The notes beneath the pieces were generated by a model. The model was not told the origin of the DNA, did no database searches, and saw only the letters and a program-made list of their open reading frames with translations. Made by a program: the position numbers and the translations under genes. Below are positions 5,672 through 12,375 of a stretch of DNA of 29,903 nucleotides, in pieces. Within the stretch, counting starts at the first letter, position 1, and every line of letters begins with the position of its first letter. The stretch covers positions 1 to 29,903 of the IMG/VR virus record IMGVR_UViG_3300021963_000472; one strand, 5' to 3'. The DNA is from a virus.

Positions 5672-5909
5672 GCTTTCCCCCTAAAAACACCCCAAAGTCG
5701 AAGGGACGCCCTATAGCATTTGGTCCCTTCGTCCCTTCGACTTTTGACATCAAAAAACCTCTCATGCGTGATGTCAGAATGCGCACTAAAGTGCGCATAT
5801 CTGACAATACACTCCGAGCAATTGACTCGACGAGACCGAGGAGACCATCGAAGGGACCGTCCCTTCGTCCCCCCGACTTTGTGCCTATATTTTGAGCAGT
5901 TTTAATCAT
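5664..5909 (-). CDS. Possible 81-residue protein over a palindrome-rich region
   Basis: An open frame from an ATG that overlaps the primase-helicase stop as ATGA (5909-5906) and ends eight bases into the next gene. Those junctions are the ones used by real genes here, which favours translation. Against it, the DNA is full of inverted repeats that keep several frames open on both strands, and the protein has no recognisable family. Its sequence contains repeat-derived EGTKG and GGRRDG segments. It could be a genuine small basic protein, or a decoy frame that passes ribosomes on to the next gene. Confidence 0.4.
   Translation of the reverse strand: MIKTAQNIGTKSGGRRDGPFDGLLGLVESIARSVLSDMRTLVRILTSRMRGFLMSKVEGTKGPNAIGRPFDFGVFLGGKHD
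5694..5744. repeat. 15-bp inverted repeat with tandem GTCCCTTC units
   Basis: AAAGTCGAAGGGACG (5694-5708) and CGTCCCTTCGACTTT (5730-5744) are perfect inverted arms with a 21-base spacer. The right arm is preceded by another copy of the unit, so GTCCCTTC occurs twice in a row at 5723-5738. There is no T-run, so it is not a simple terminator. A related double unit recurs at 5859-5882. Confidence 0.85.
5772..5806. repeat. 35-base near-perfect palindrome
   Basis: TGTCAGA then ATGCGCACT (5772-5787) pairs with AGTGCGCAT (5790-5798), one bulged A, and TCTGACA (5800-5806). Sixteen of sixteen left-arm bases pair, with a two-base centre. This is a strong hairpin in single-stranded DNA or RNA, or a binding site for a dimeric protein. 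It lacks a T-run. It is centred between the two GTCCCTTC repeat groups. Confidence 0.9.
5849..5882. repeat. Second GTCCCTTC repeat group with a 19-base palindrome
   Basis: CGAAGGGAC (5849-5857) and GTCCCTTCG (5859-5867) form a perfect palindrome around one C. The right half runs on as GTCCCCCCGACTTTG, a degenerate copy of the unit at 5731-5744. The group therefore repeats the layout of the first one about 125 bases away. Confidence 0.8.
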
Positions 5910-8044
5910 GTCAACTGGACCCAAAGGTTGGCCAATTCGGTGTCATTGAATGTCTTAAAGATGGCCGTTCCGACCGCCTTTTTGACATCACTTCTGTCAG
6001 AGCCTGGAACTTGTTGGTAGATTTCTGACCACTCCAGCATGTAGTGATTGGCCAGTTCTGGTGGTGGAAATTTGGGGCAATGGCTGCCTTTTCTGATGAT
6101 GACTTGCTGGTGCTTGTTGATGACTGACTGGACATAGTTCACGGCCTTGTCGCATTTGTCCTGGATGCGCTGCTGCTTTGTATCGTTAATCCTTTCAGCC
6201 TGGGCCTGCTTTCTGTCTTCAGCACTTGATATTTGTGGTGTGACGATGATGCAATTGACATCTTGCATGTTGCCGTGCCGGTTGATGACCGCCTCATGGT
6301 GCATCTGAGAGATGAGAAGCACTTCTCTGAAGACTGGCTCATAGCGTGTCTTGATAAGCCTGAGATATCTGTTGTTTTCCTCGTCCATGAAAAGAACAGC
6401 TGTCAGTGTCGCGTCTCCAGTGTAGGCGCTCGCGCCTCGGGCCATGGCGCTGTCATCTTCCTTGGACATGGTCTTGGCCGTGTGCGTGATGATGCAGATT
6501 GATGTGTTCAGCTTTGTGAAAATGGTCTGCTTAAGAGCCGCCATGAAAGCGCCAACTTGGCTGTTGTCGTTCTCATTTTCAATGTCCAGCGTGGCATTGG
6601 CCGTGTCGATAATGACCCATGGCCGTTCATTGTTGATGGTGTTTTCAATGACATTGTGGGCCAATTCAATCACCTCATCGGCTGTCGACCTGATTGACTC
6701 AATCAAAATGAAATAATCATTTAACTGAATCGGGTCGATATTCATGTGCTTTGAATATGCGTAGAGTGATCTTTTCACCTGGGCAGTATCTTCAGACACA
6801 TAGATAATCTTTCTACGGGCCTCGCACTTAATCTCGCTGTTGAGAATAAACCCAGCAGCAGTTAATGCAATAGACAGCATGGCCGTGGTCTTGCCGACTC
6901 CAGGTTGTCCAGCAATGACTGAGAAGCTGTGGGCAAAGAATCCATCGACCAGGTAGTCGATTGGATCGAGCTTTGTAAGGTTTAAGCTGACTGGCTGCCA
7001 GCGCGATTTGGGCTTCTCTTCTGGGGTTGATGGCTGCTCAATGTACTTGATGCCAAAGTCTTCAACAGCTGATTTGCGTTCAGTTTGCTTTGTCGGCTGC
7101 TGCCACCCATGGTCCATGGCGTGCTTATAGAGCGTGCCAAGTTTGACCCCGTCCTTTTTGCCAAATGACTTCCAGTGGCTGTCTAGGTCCTTCTCGCCTT
7201 GGTATTTACTGCCAAGGCTTGACCAGGAATACCAGGCGTTTCGGCCTTGCTCACCAAATTCTGAGTGCAGTGCCTGGCCAATGGCAATCCAGTCTTCATA
7301 GTCAATGTCTGGGTTGATGGCGTTGAGCGCATCGACTGCCTTGTCAAAGTCGCTTTGGCTGCCCTTGGACAGCATTGAGGTGAAGTCAAAGGATTGGCTT
7401 GGTGCTATTGGCTTTGGCTCTTGGATTTGGATGCCAGCTGCGGCTAAAAATTCTTTAACTGTGCAGCCAAGCTCAATGAGGCTTCCACGCATAGAGTCGC
7501 CAGTCAGCATGACGTTCTTGCCTGCGCTGCCAGGATGGCCAAAGATTTCGATCTCTTGGTGATTGCCAAGGTCAATCTTTGGCGGCAGTGTCTCGTCTGG
7601 CTTGGCCAAGAAAATGATGTGGCCGCCCTTCTTGCTGTGGCTGCGCTCGGTAAGTAGGCCACGATCTTTCGCCTGGTCCATGAGCTTGACCATGCGAATG
7701 TCACGGGGCGCTGTCGAGCGTTTTGTGTCCAGGTCCAGGATGGTCAGCACCAGCTCGTTGAACGGGTCATAGGTCATGCGGCTTTGCATGAATATGCCCC
7801 AATAATCTGCCCCGTTTGGTGGGTAGATCATTTGGTTCAATAAAGAGCAATTGACCAGCTGATCATGGTCAATGTCAGCGCCAACACCAGTGCCGTTCTT
7901 TGAGACGGGGATTTTGGCGTGCGTGCCGTCTGCTTTGGGTTTTGTTTTAAAGCCACAGAAGAGAGCTTCTGGGCATGCGTTGGCAATCTCTATTGCCACA
8001 GCGTAGGATGGATGGGCCTTGGAGGCCAGCGACTCTTTAGACAT
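5906..8044 (-). CDS. Replicative primase-helicase (primase-polymerase, PriCT-2 and RecA-like ATPase)
   Basis: A 712-residue multidomain protein. Residues 1-200 look like an archaeo-eukaryotic primase/prim-pol domain, with catalytic-type LDLD (D104, D106), GGH (140-142) and EIFG (166-169). Residues 235-314 match the PriCT-2 linker (DYEDWIAIGQALH, W..WS, and a final HGW). Residues about 360-600 are a RepA/AAA_25-like ATPase with Walker A AGQPGVGKTT (378-387), Walker B WVIIDT (476-481) and a sensor-like IITHTAK (518-524). It should prime and unwind phage DNA at the fork. The Shine-Dalgarno is weak (GAAAG). A small gene precedes it, and it overlaps the next frame by ATGA. No phage DNA polymerase is seen nearby, so host polymerase use is possible. 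Confidence 0.9.
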   Translation of the reverse strand: MSKESLASKAHPSYAVAIEIANACPEALFCGFKTKPKADGTHAKIPVSKNGTGVGADIDHDQLVNCSLLNQMIYPPNGADYWGIFMQSRMTYDPFNELVLTILDLDTKRSTAPRDIRMVKLMDQAKDRGLLTERSHSKKGGHIIFLAKPDETLPPKIDLGNHQEIEIFGHPGSAGKNVMLTGDSMRGSLIELGCTVKEFLAAAGIQIQEPKPIAPSQSFDFTSMLSKGSQSDFDKAVDALNAINPDIDYEDWIAIGQALHSEFGEQGRNAWYSWSSLGSKYQGEKDLDSHWKSFGKKDGVKLGTLYKHAMDHGWQQPTKQTERKSAVEDFGIKYIEQPSTPEEKPKSRWQPVSLNLTKLDPIDYLVDGFFAHSFSVIAGQPGVGKTTAMLSIALTAAGFILNSEIKCEARRKIIYVSEDTAQVKRSLYAYSKHMNIDPIQLNDYFILIESIRSTADEVIELAHNVIENTINNERPWVIIDTANATLDIENENDNSQVGAFMAALKQTIFTKLNTSICIITHTAKTMSKEDDSAMARGASAYTGDATLTAVLFMDEENNRYLRLIKTRYEPVFREVLLISQMHHEAVINRHGNMQDVNCIIVTPQISSAEDRKQAQAERINDTKQQRIQDKCDKAVNYVQSVINKHQQVIIRKGSHCPKFPPPELANHYMLEWSEIYQQVPGSDRSDVKKAVGTAIFKTFNDTELANLWVQLT

Positions 8045-8059
8045 CGATGAATCTTTCGA

Positions 8060-8194
8060 TTACGAATCATGTGAAAGCGCATCGGCAGGCAGTGATTCAG
8101 TCTGCTTTTCGGGAGCTACCCTAGCCGTGGCTTCAAATACTATAACACCTTGGTTTAGAATGACCACTGAAATTCCTTTAGGTTGGGGTTTCAT
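8060..8194 (-). CDS. Possible 44-residue protein upstream of primase-helicase
   Basis: A short frame (KPQPKGISVVILNQGVIVF, then an acidic-polar tail ending SHDS) fills the gap between the DUF2800 and primase genes. AAGG lies eleven bases before the ATG, which is only a fair ribosome site. It ends 15 bases before the primase start. The alternating hydrophobic strand and normal codon choice favour a real gene, but there is no family match to lean on. Confidence 0.45.
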   Translation of the reverse strand: MKPQPKGISVVILNQGVIVFEATARVAPEKQTESLPADALSHDS

Positions 8195-8220
8195 TTTGAG
8201 AGTTGCCTTGAGTTGAATTT

Positions 8221-8261
8221 GCCCTGGTCAGAGTTTGCGCTTGGACCAGGGCTTTCTTTTT
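8221..8261 (+). terminator. Plus-strand intrinsic terminator inside the minus-strand replication operon
   Basis: GCCCTGGTC (8221-8229) and GACCAGGGC (8244-8252) form a perfect 9-bp stem with a 14-base loop. It is followed on the plus strand by TTTCTTTTT (8253-8261). No plus-strand gene is visible upstream. On the minus strand the same hairpin lies 21 bases after the DUF2800 stop without a T-run, so it may instead protect or process that mRNA. Confidence 0.6.
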
Positions 8262-8281
8262 GGGGCAATGAGGGATGGATT

Positions 8282-9295
8282 CTATTCCTTGGATTTTTCT
8301 TTGACTAGGGAAGCCGCAGCCACCTTCTCACCCACTAGGTCTTCGGAAACCTCGACCCCGAGTTTCAAGACAGCACTGGGCGACTTCAGCTCCCACACTT
8401 TCAAGTTGTCTTTGAATGCTTCCATGACCAGCTTCTCATCCTTCCAGAATTTGGTCTTGCGGCCTGCACGCATGGTCCAGCCAGTGATTGCTTTGCCTTC
8501 AGTGATCTGAGCCTTGGCAGCAGACTGCACGGCATCGGCCCATGCGGCCACGAGAGCTGCGTTGTCCAGCATCTCAGGGGTAACAGTGGTGTCAGGCTTG
8601 AAATCGTTTCTAGCGACCTCTTGGACCTTCTGGCGCATGGATGGGCAAATGGTCTTGGCCTTGCAGTACCGGCAGGCATCGGGTGATGGGCTTGTAGGTG
8701 CGTCTGAAGTCAGCGCCAGCTCGGCAGCTTCAAGCAAGCGCCTGCCATGCAGCTCCAAGTAGTTGCCAGACACTGTCCACTTGCTGTGGCCGACACGGGG
8801 CTGGTAGATGTGCATGGTGCATTCGATGGTGCTTGGCGCCTTGAGCTGCCTCATGGCTCCAAGGGCATAGGTCAGCAGCTGCTTGTTGTCGGTGGCATCC
8901 ACAGCCACTCGGCCAGTCTTTAGGTCCACGACATGAAGATGGTCCCCATCGACCAGGACTGCATCAGCCGTGCCACCAAGCGCTGGGTGCAGGGATTTGA
9001 GGCCCTCATCTAGGTTGACCTCGATGAGCTTCTTGCGCGGGTTTTCGACCAGCGTATTGACAAAGTCGGCATAGCCTTGGGCCATGGCCACATGGTCTTG
9101 ATCAGTGCCAGTTGGCACTTCCTTGCCTGACAAAATAAGCTCTGACAGCTCATGGATCGCTGTGCCAATGGCAGCCGCCTCGCCTGCTGGCTCATAGGGC
9201 ATGAGGGATTCAAGGCGATAACTGCCTGGGCACTGCATGAATCTGTCTGTTCGGGATGCTGAGAGTCGGGCGTGTTTTCGGGTTTCGTGTTGCAT
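8282..9295 (-). CDS. DUF2800 family Cas4/RecB-like nuclease with Fe-S site
   Basis: A 337-residue PD-(D/E)XK exonuclease-like protein. It has SRTDRFMQCPGSY near the start (C22), GTAIHEL with H49, GGTADAV with D111, VVDLKTG with D124 and K126, QLLTYA with Q139 and Y143, and a C-terminal C208-x2-C211-x5-C217. The one-plus-three cysteine layout is that of the Fe-S cluster in Cas4/AddB-type nucleases. AGGAG seven bases before the ATG supports the start. It lies between the SNF2 helicase and primase. Together with DUF2815 and VRR-NUC it forms a set common in phage replication and recombination modules. DNA end processing is the likely role. Confidence 0.9.
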   Translation of the reverse strand: MQHETRKHARLSASRTDRFMQCPGSYRLESLMPYEPAGEAAAIGTAIHELSELILSGKEVPTGTDQDHVAMAQGYADFVNTLVENPRKKLIEVNLDEGLKSLHPALGGTADAVLVDGDHLHVVDLKTGRVAVDATDNKQLLTYALGAMRQLKAPSTIECTMHIYQPRVGHSKWTVSGNYLELHGRRLLEAAELALTSDAPTSPSPDACRYCKAKTICPSMRQKVQEVARNDFKPDTTVTPEMLDNAALVAAWADAVQSAAKAQITEGKAITGWTMRAGRKTKFWKDEKLVMEAFKDNLKVWELKSPSAVLKLGVEVSEDLVGEKVAAASLVKEKSKE

Positions 9296-9307
9296 GGTTT
9301 CTCCTGG

Positions 9308-10537
9308 TTAAATGATTTGTGAAATGATTTTCTGCTTTTTTATGACGCGATCTAGCACAGTGTGGTCCAGTGATGCGCGCACTGTCAGCAGATAGATCAA
9401 TGGCTTGATGCCGTTTTTGTTGATGTTTTCGACTCGGCTGCTGGCCTGCTCCAAGGCACTGGTCTGCCAAGTTGGCTCGACAAAGACAATCGTGTCAGCA
9501 GTGGACAGATCGATGCCTTCACCACATGAGCTGATGTTGCCAATAAAGCACTTGGTCCGGCCAGACTGGAATGCGTCAATGTTCTTTTGGCGCTGGGCCT
9601 TAGGCGTGTCACCCACCACCATGACGGGCTTGTGTTCTTTCAATCCCTCAGTCAGCATGGCCACCACTTCCTTGTGGTGCGCGAAGACCACCACCGGCTC
9701 ATTAGCTTGGAGCAAATCATCGATGAATTCAATGGCCAATGGAGCTTTGCGAATGCCAGCCTCCCGCATGATCTCTGACAGACCCTCAAAGGCCAGCAAG
9801 GCATTGGGGTTTGCAATCAAGGCATCGGCATCAAAACTTTGCTCGCGCTTGTCCACCGCCAAGTCAAAGGTGATTAGGCTGACCTGTGGCTCCTTGTAGT
9901 CCATGAAGATGTCTTCTTTTTTGCGTCTGAGCATATAGGGCTTGACCAGGGCTTTAAGCTCTGGGATGTTGGAAGCACCAGAGACATCAAGGCCGCCCCA
10001 TGGTGGACTCCATGCCTTTGCGTATCTGTAGACAAAGTCAAACCAGCCGCCCCTGTAGATGCCAAGGCCGTGCAGGATGGGCCACAGCTCTGCTGGGCGG
10101 TTTGGCACGATGGTGCCGCTGAGTGCAAAGACGTAGTCAATCTTCTTCATGGCCACCATTGCGGCCTTGGTGCGCTGTGCTTTTGGGTTTGATAGCCGGT
10201 GGCACTCATCGAGAACTAGAGTGTTATATCTGTCAATGTGTGTTACACCATATTGCAAAACATCGTAGTTGATGATGGTGACATCTGCTGAATTTGGCAG
10301 TGCAGCCTCACGTTTTCCATTGATGACATGGACCGATACATTGGGGGCCAGCTTGCTGAAAGCCGCCTCCCAGACTGTCTTGGCAATGGCTGGGCAAACG
10401 ATCAGGGCTGGTAGGTTTTCTAGGGCAGCAGCTGCTGTGGGTAGCGTCTTACCAACCCGTGGCTGGTCGGCCAGGATGGCCCTGCGCCTGGACAGCAAAA
10501 AGAGCTTGGCCTCTTGCTGATGGGGGAATAACTGCAT
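9308..10537 (-). CDS. SNF2-type DNA helicase/translocase
   Basis: A 409-residue superfamily 2 ATPase. It has Walker A ADQPRVGKT at residues 23-31, motif II DECH at 110-113, motif III SGT at 140-142, motif V SCGEGIDLSTAD at 337-348, and motif VI around Q364-A-S-S-R. The compact two-lobe layout without extra domains resembles the core of SMARCAL1-like annealing helicases seen in phages. It should remodel replication forks or strand-exchange intermediates. GAGG lies eight bases before the ATG at 10537, which follows a good minus-strand promoter (10566-10594), so this is the first gene of the replication operon. Confidence 0.9.
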   Translation of the reverse strand: MQLFPHQQEAKLFLLSRRRAILADQPRVGKTLPTAAAALENLPALIVCPAIAKTVWEAAFSKLAPNVSVHVINGKREAALPNSADVTIINYDVLQYGVTHIDRYNTLVLDECHRLSNPKAQRTKAAMVAMKKIDYVFALSGTIVPNRPAELWPILHGLGIYRGGWFDFVYRYAKAWSPPWGGLDVSGASNIPELKALVKPYMLRRKKEDIFMDYKEPQVSLITFDLAVDKREQSFDADALIANPNALLAFEGLSEIMREAGIRKAPLAIEFIDDLLQANEPVVVFAHHKEVVAMLTEGLKEHKPVMVVGDTPKAQRQKNIDAFQSGRTKCFIGNISSCGEGIDLSTADTIVFVEPTWQTSALEQASSRVENINKNGIKPLIYLLTVRASLDHTVLDRVIKKQKIISQII

Positions 10538-10560
10538 TTTCGTTTCCTCGTTTTAACTTG

Positions 10561-10590
10561 TTGCGATCATATCTGCATTTGTGCTAAAGT
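10561..10590 (+). promoter_or_regulatory. Candidate plus-strand promoter for the ssDNA-binding protein gene
   Basis: TTGCGA (10561-10566), 18 bases, then TAAAGT (10585-10590). A second option further down is TTGACG (10602-10607), 17 bases, TAAACC (10625-10630). Either would drive the DUF2815 gene. The first overlaps the minus-strand promoter face to face. Confidence 0.45.
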
Positions 10591-10594
10591 GCAA
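10566..10594 (-). promoter_or_regulatory. Sigma70 promoter of the replication operon
   Basis: On the minus strand, TTGCAC (10594-10589), a 17-base spacer and TATGAT (10571-10566) make a strong sigma70-type match. The predicted transcript starts about 20 bases before the SNF2 helicase ATG. It overlaps base for base the candidate plus-strand promoter, so both could not be occupied at once. Confidence 0.7.
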
Positions 10595-10614
10595 TTTCTG
10601 TTTGACGACAGAAA
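10595..10614. promoter_or_regulatory. Inverted repeat before the DUF2815 gene, possible operator
   Basis: TTTCTGT (10595-10601) and ACAGAAA (10608-10614) are perfect 7-base arms around TTGACG. The repeat lies between the divergent promoters and the DUF2815 start. It shares TCTGTTTG with a site upstream of the GIY-YIG gene (11476-11483). A repressor site or a leader hairpin are both possible. Confidence 0.5.
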
Positions 10615-10647
10615 CGTAAAAACCTAAACCCTTAAAAGGAAAAAACC

Positions 10648-11214
10648 ATGACCAGAGTTGTAACCGGCAAAGTTCGTTTCTCATATTTCTCAGCATTGAC
10701 TGCTCGTAAGAATGAGATGAACGGCAAAGAAGAGTTCTCCACCCAGGTGCTGGTCCCAAAGACAGACACCGAAACTGTCAACCAATTGAAAGCGGCAGCC
10801 AAGGCCGCATTGACCGCCAAATTTGGGGACAAAATCCCAAAGACTGTGCGCAATCCCTTGCGTGATGGCGATACAGAAGTCAAATCGGATGGATCACCAC
10901 TGGGGCCAGAGTATGCAGGGCATTACTTTTTCAACACCAAGTCCACTAATAAGCCTGGTGCAGTGGATGCCCATGGCCATGACATTCTTGGATCACAAGA
11001 TATTGTCTCTGGCGACTATGGCCGCGTGTCTTTGAATGCTTACGCCTATGACCAGGCAGGCAACAAGGGTGTGTCGTATGGTTTGAACAACATCATGCTT
11101 TTAAGCAAAGGTGAATCGCTTGGTGGTGCAAAGCTATCGGCTGCATCTGACTTTGGCGTGGTGGCCGGCAAGAGCGCGCCAGCTGCTGCTGCCTCAATCG
11201 ACAGTGACTGGTGA
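10648..11214 (+). CDS. DUF2815 single-stranded DNA-binding protein
   Basis: A 188-residue protein of the DUF2815 family, OB-fold single-strand binding proteins related in role to T7 gp2.5. Family hallmarks are the opening TGKVRFSYFSALTARK, the phrase FSTQVLVPKTD, a central YAGHYFFNTKS, and LNAYAYDQAGNKGVSYGLNNI. The C-terminus is acidic with a last aromatic residue (SIDSDW), like protein-docking tails of other SSBs. AAAGGA lies seven bases before the ATG. It is the first gene of the plus-strand early block and lies divergent from the helicase operon, so SSB and helicase expression may be balanced at the shared promoter region. Its 3' end overlaps the convergent Xre gene by 21 bases. Confidence 0.9.
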   Translation: MTRVVTGKVRFSYFSALTARKNEMNGKEEFSTQVLVPKTDTETVNQLKAAAKAALTAKFGDKIPKTVRNPLRDGDTEVKSDGSPLGPEYAGHYFFNTKSTNKPGAVDAHGHDILGSQDIVSGDYGRVSLNAYAYDQAGNKGVSYGLNNIMLLSKGESLGGAKLSAASDFGVVAGKSAPAAAASIDSDW

Positions 11215-11394
11215 TTCTTGAATCAGTTTATTGAGCGCCAAGTGCAATTGATTGACTGATGTCCACAATGGCTCCACAGTCCCACTCAGCCACCGGCTGA
11301 CCTGGGACTGTTGGATGCCAGCCTCCTCGCACACCGCAGCCATGGTGATCTTGTGAGCCTTGGCCCTTGCGCGTATTGTGTGAATTGATTCCAT
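11194..11394 (-). CDS. Xre-family transcriptional repressor (Cro/CI-like)
   Basis: A 66-residue protein made almost entirely of one helix-turn-helix domain. IRARAKAHKITMAAVCEEAGIQQSQVSRWLSG contains the classic Xre turn with recognition helix QSQVSRWL (split here: residues 8-26 and 27-38). It should bind the divergent promoter region at 11401-11460. The ATG at 11394 lies only six bases after a -10-like TAGAAT with no ribosome site, which suggests a leaderless mRNA as for lambda cI from PRM. It has no cleavage or oligomerisation domain, so it resembles Cro more than CI. It is the only minus-strand gene inside the plus-strand early block, opposite in direction to both neighbours. Confidence 0.85.
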   Translation of the reverse strand: MESIHTIRARAKAHKITMAAVCEEAGIQQSQVSRWLSGTVEPLWTSVNQLHLALNKLIQESPVTVD

Positions 11395-11400
11395 GGCCGC

Positions 11401-11430
11401 ATTCTAATTGCGGTATATGTAAAAAAACAA
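11401..11430 (-). promoter_or_regulatory. Promoter of the Xre gene, probably giving a leaderless mRNA
   Basis: TTGTTT (11430-11425), 18 bases, TAGAAT (11406-11401; five of six matches). The expected transcript start coincides with the A of the repressor ATG. Confidence 0.55.
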
Positions 11431-11432
11431 CA

Positions 11433-11460
11433 TGGACAGAATTACTTCTTGCAAGATAAT
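11433..11460 (+). promoter_or_regulatory. Promoter of the GIY-YIG/early operon
   Basis: TGGACA (11433-11438), 16 bases, GATAAT (11455-11460); five of six matches in each box. Its -35 box is only two bases from the -35 of the opposing Xre promoter, so one bound repressor could affect both. Confidence 0.6.
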
Positions 11461-11469
11461 TTAATTCAG

Positions 11470-11486
11470 TCACAATCTGTTTGTGA
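11470..11486. promoter_or_regulatory. Inverted repeat in the GIY-YIG leader, possible operator
   Basis: TCACAA (11470-11475) and TTGTGA (11481-11486) flank TCTGT. It lies just after the predicted transcript start of the early operon, a natural place for an Xre operator. Confidence 0.45.
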
Positions 11487-11501
11487 TGACGGAGACAAAT
11501 T

Positions 11502-11981
11502 ATGAGTTACACAAATTGGACTGTTGAGAAACTTGAAGAGCTGGCAAAGCAATACACCAGAAAAGTTGATTTTCAGGATTTTCATGGTGGTGCTTATGCT
11601 ACTGCTAGAAAACTTGGAATCTGGACACGAATCAGCGCCCACATGGAAACAAATCACAAAAGAAACATTGTGTATTTGGCCAAAGTTTTAGACCCTGAAT
11701 TTGAAAATGTTTACAAAGTTGGCATTTCCTCTGATGGTCGAATCATGCAGCGCATGTATGACAACATGCGCAAATCGGGTTTTGACTTCAAAGTTATCAG
11801 ATTTACAAAAATAGAAGTTGAAGCTGGAAAAGTTGAAAAAGAGTTGCTGGCAATTGGGACAAAGATTGACCAGCAAACAAAAGAGAGACTGGGCCGCTTT
11901 GATGGCCACACTGAATATGTATTTATGGCAGAAGAGCAAATTGCAAAGTGCCATAAAACATTAGACCAATACGCTATTTAA
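11502..11981 (+). CDS. GIY-YIG family nuclease (T5orf172/MUG113-like)
   Basis: A 159-residue protein. Residues 1-48 (NWTVEKLEELAKQYTRKVDF and a following YATARKLG) resemble the short DNA-binding repeat often found beside homing-type nucleases. Residues 55-145 hold a GIY-YIG-like core: VYLAKV at 57-62, VYKVGISS at 70-77, R80, a helix with glutamates at 106 and 113, and GHTEYV near the end. The family cuts or nicks DNA. It is more AT-rich than the genes around it and has no partner, consistent with a mobile or recently gained gene. GGAG lies eight bases before the ATG. A role in host DNA breakdown is an alternative to homing. Confidence 0.8.
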   Translation: MSYTNWTVEKLEELAKQYTRKVDFQDFHGGAYATARKLGIWTRISAHMETNHKRNIVYLAKVLDPEFENVYKVGISSDGRIMQRMYDNMRKSGFDFKVIRFTKIEVEAGKVEKELLAIGTKIDQQTKERLGRFDGHTEYVFMAEEQIAKCHKTLDQYAI

Positions 11982-12001
11982 ACCACAAACGAAAGAAACC
12001 G

Positions 12002-12094
12002 ATGAAACAGAAAATCATTACAGCCCTGATCGAATGGACCTTGGCCATCATCATCTTTGGTGGCATTGGCGTGATGTTGGCTTGGCGCGGATAG
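12002..12094 (+). CDS. 30-residue single-pass membrane microprotein
   Basis: The peptide begins MKQKII and continues into one hydrophobic helix (ALIEWTLAIIIFGGIGVMLAW) ending in RG. It has a lysine-positive start and a short tail. A weak GAAAG ribosome site precedes the ATG. It sits in the 120-base gap between the GIY-YIG gene and the next early gene, in the same direction. No family is known to me. An early membrane peptide may affect the host envelope or exclude other phages, but that is speculation. Confidence 0.55.
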   Translation: MKQKIITALIEWTLAIIIFGGIGVMLAWRG

Positions 12095-12102
12095 GATCAA
12101 TT

Positions 12103-12375
12103 ATGTTGACACAAGACGAAATTATTGAGCTGATTGAGGCCAATGGCCTGACCTTGCATGGTGACATTGAACACTTCGCTTCCCTTGTTGCTGATCGTGT
12201 TTATGCCCAATACTTAAAACAACCAACACCCAGCCAGACTGGCGTAATCTCAATAACAATTTCAGAGCCAGTTGCATACCTTTGTGAGAACGCAGCTGGT
12301 CACCGATATTTCCGATGGAAAAAACCTTCAAGCGTATATAAGCCAATTGCGCTTTACACAAAGGACCAAGCATGA
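12103..12375 (+). CDS. Conserved early phage protein, unknown function
   Basis: A 90-residue protein. Its N-terminal phrase LTQDEIIELIEANGL followed by IEHFASLVADRV matches a motif common in small early proteins of tailed phages. The C-terminal part (EPVAYLCENAAGHRYFRW, ending in YTKDQA) resembles another widespread phage module. The start at 12103 has AGGA six bases upstream; the frame is open from 12034 but that would overlap the membrane peptide. Its stop overlaps the next ATG as ATGA. Confidence 0.75.
   Translation: MLTQDEIIELIEANGLTLHGDIEHFASLVADRVYAQYLKQPTPSQTGVISITISEPVAYLCENAAGHRYFRWKKPSSVYKPIALYTKDQA

Noticed and set aside
5694-5882. Repeat region as a CRISPR array or attachment site
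   Set aside because: No regular repeat-spacer pattern, no cas genes and no integrase nearby.
5596-5905. Plus-strand frames over the palindrome region
   Set aside because: Kept open by the inverted repeats; no ribosome site and no neighbours on that strand.
8019-8216. Plus-strand 65-codon frame ending just before the terminator at 8221
   Set aside because: Needs a TTG start, is antisense to the primase start and to the 44-residue frame, and has no ribosome site. The match to the terminator is suggestive but not enough.
11212-11225. TGATTC/GAATCA hairpin after the DUF2815 stop as a terminator
   Set aside because: Six-base arms with a two-base centre and only GTTTATT following; too weak to call.
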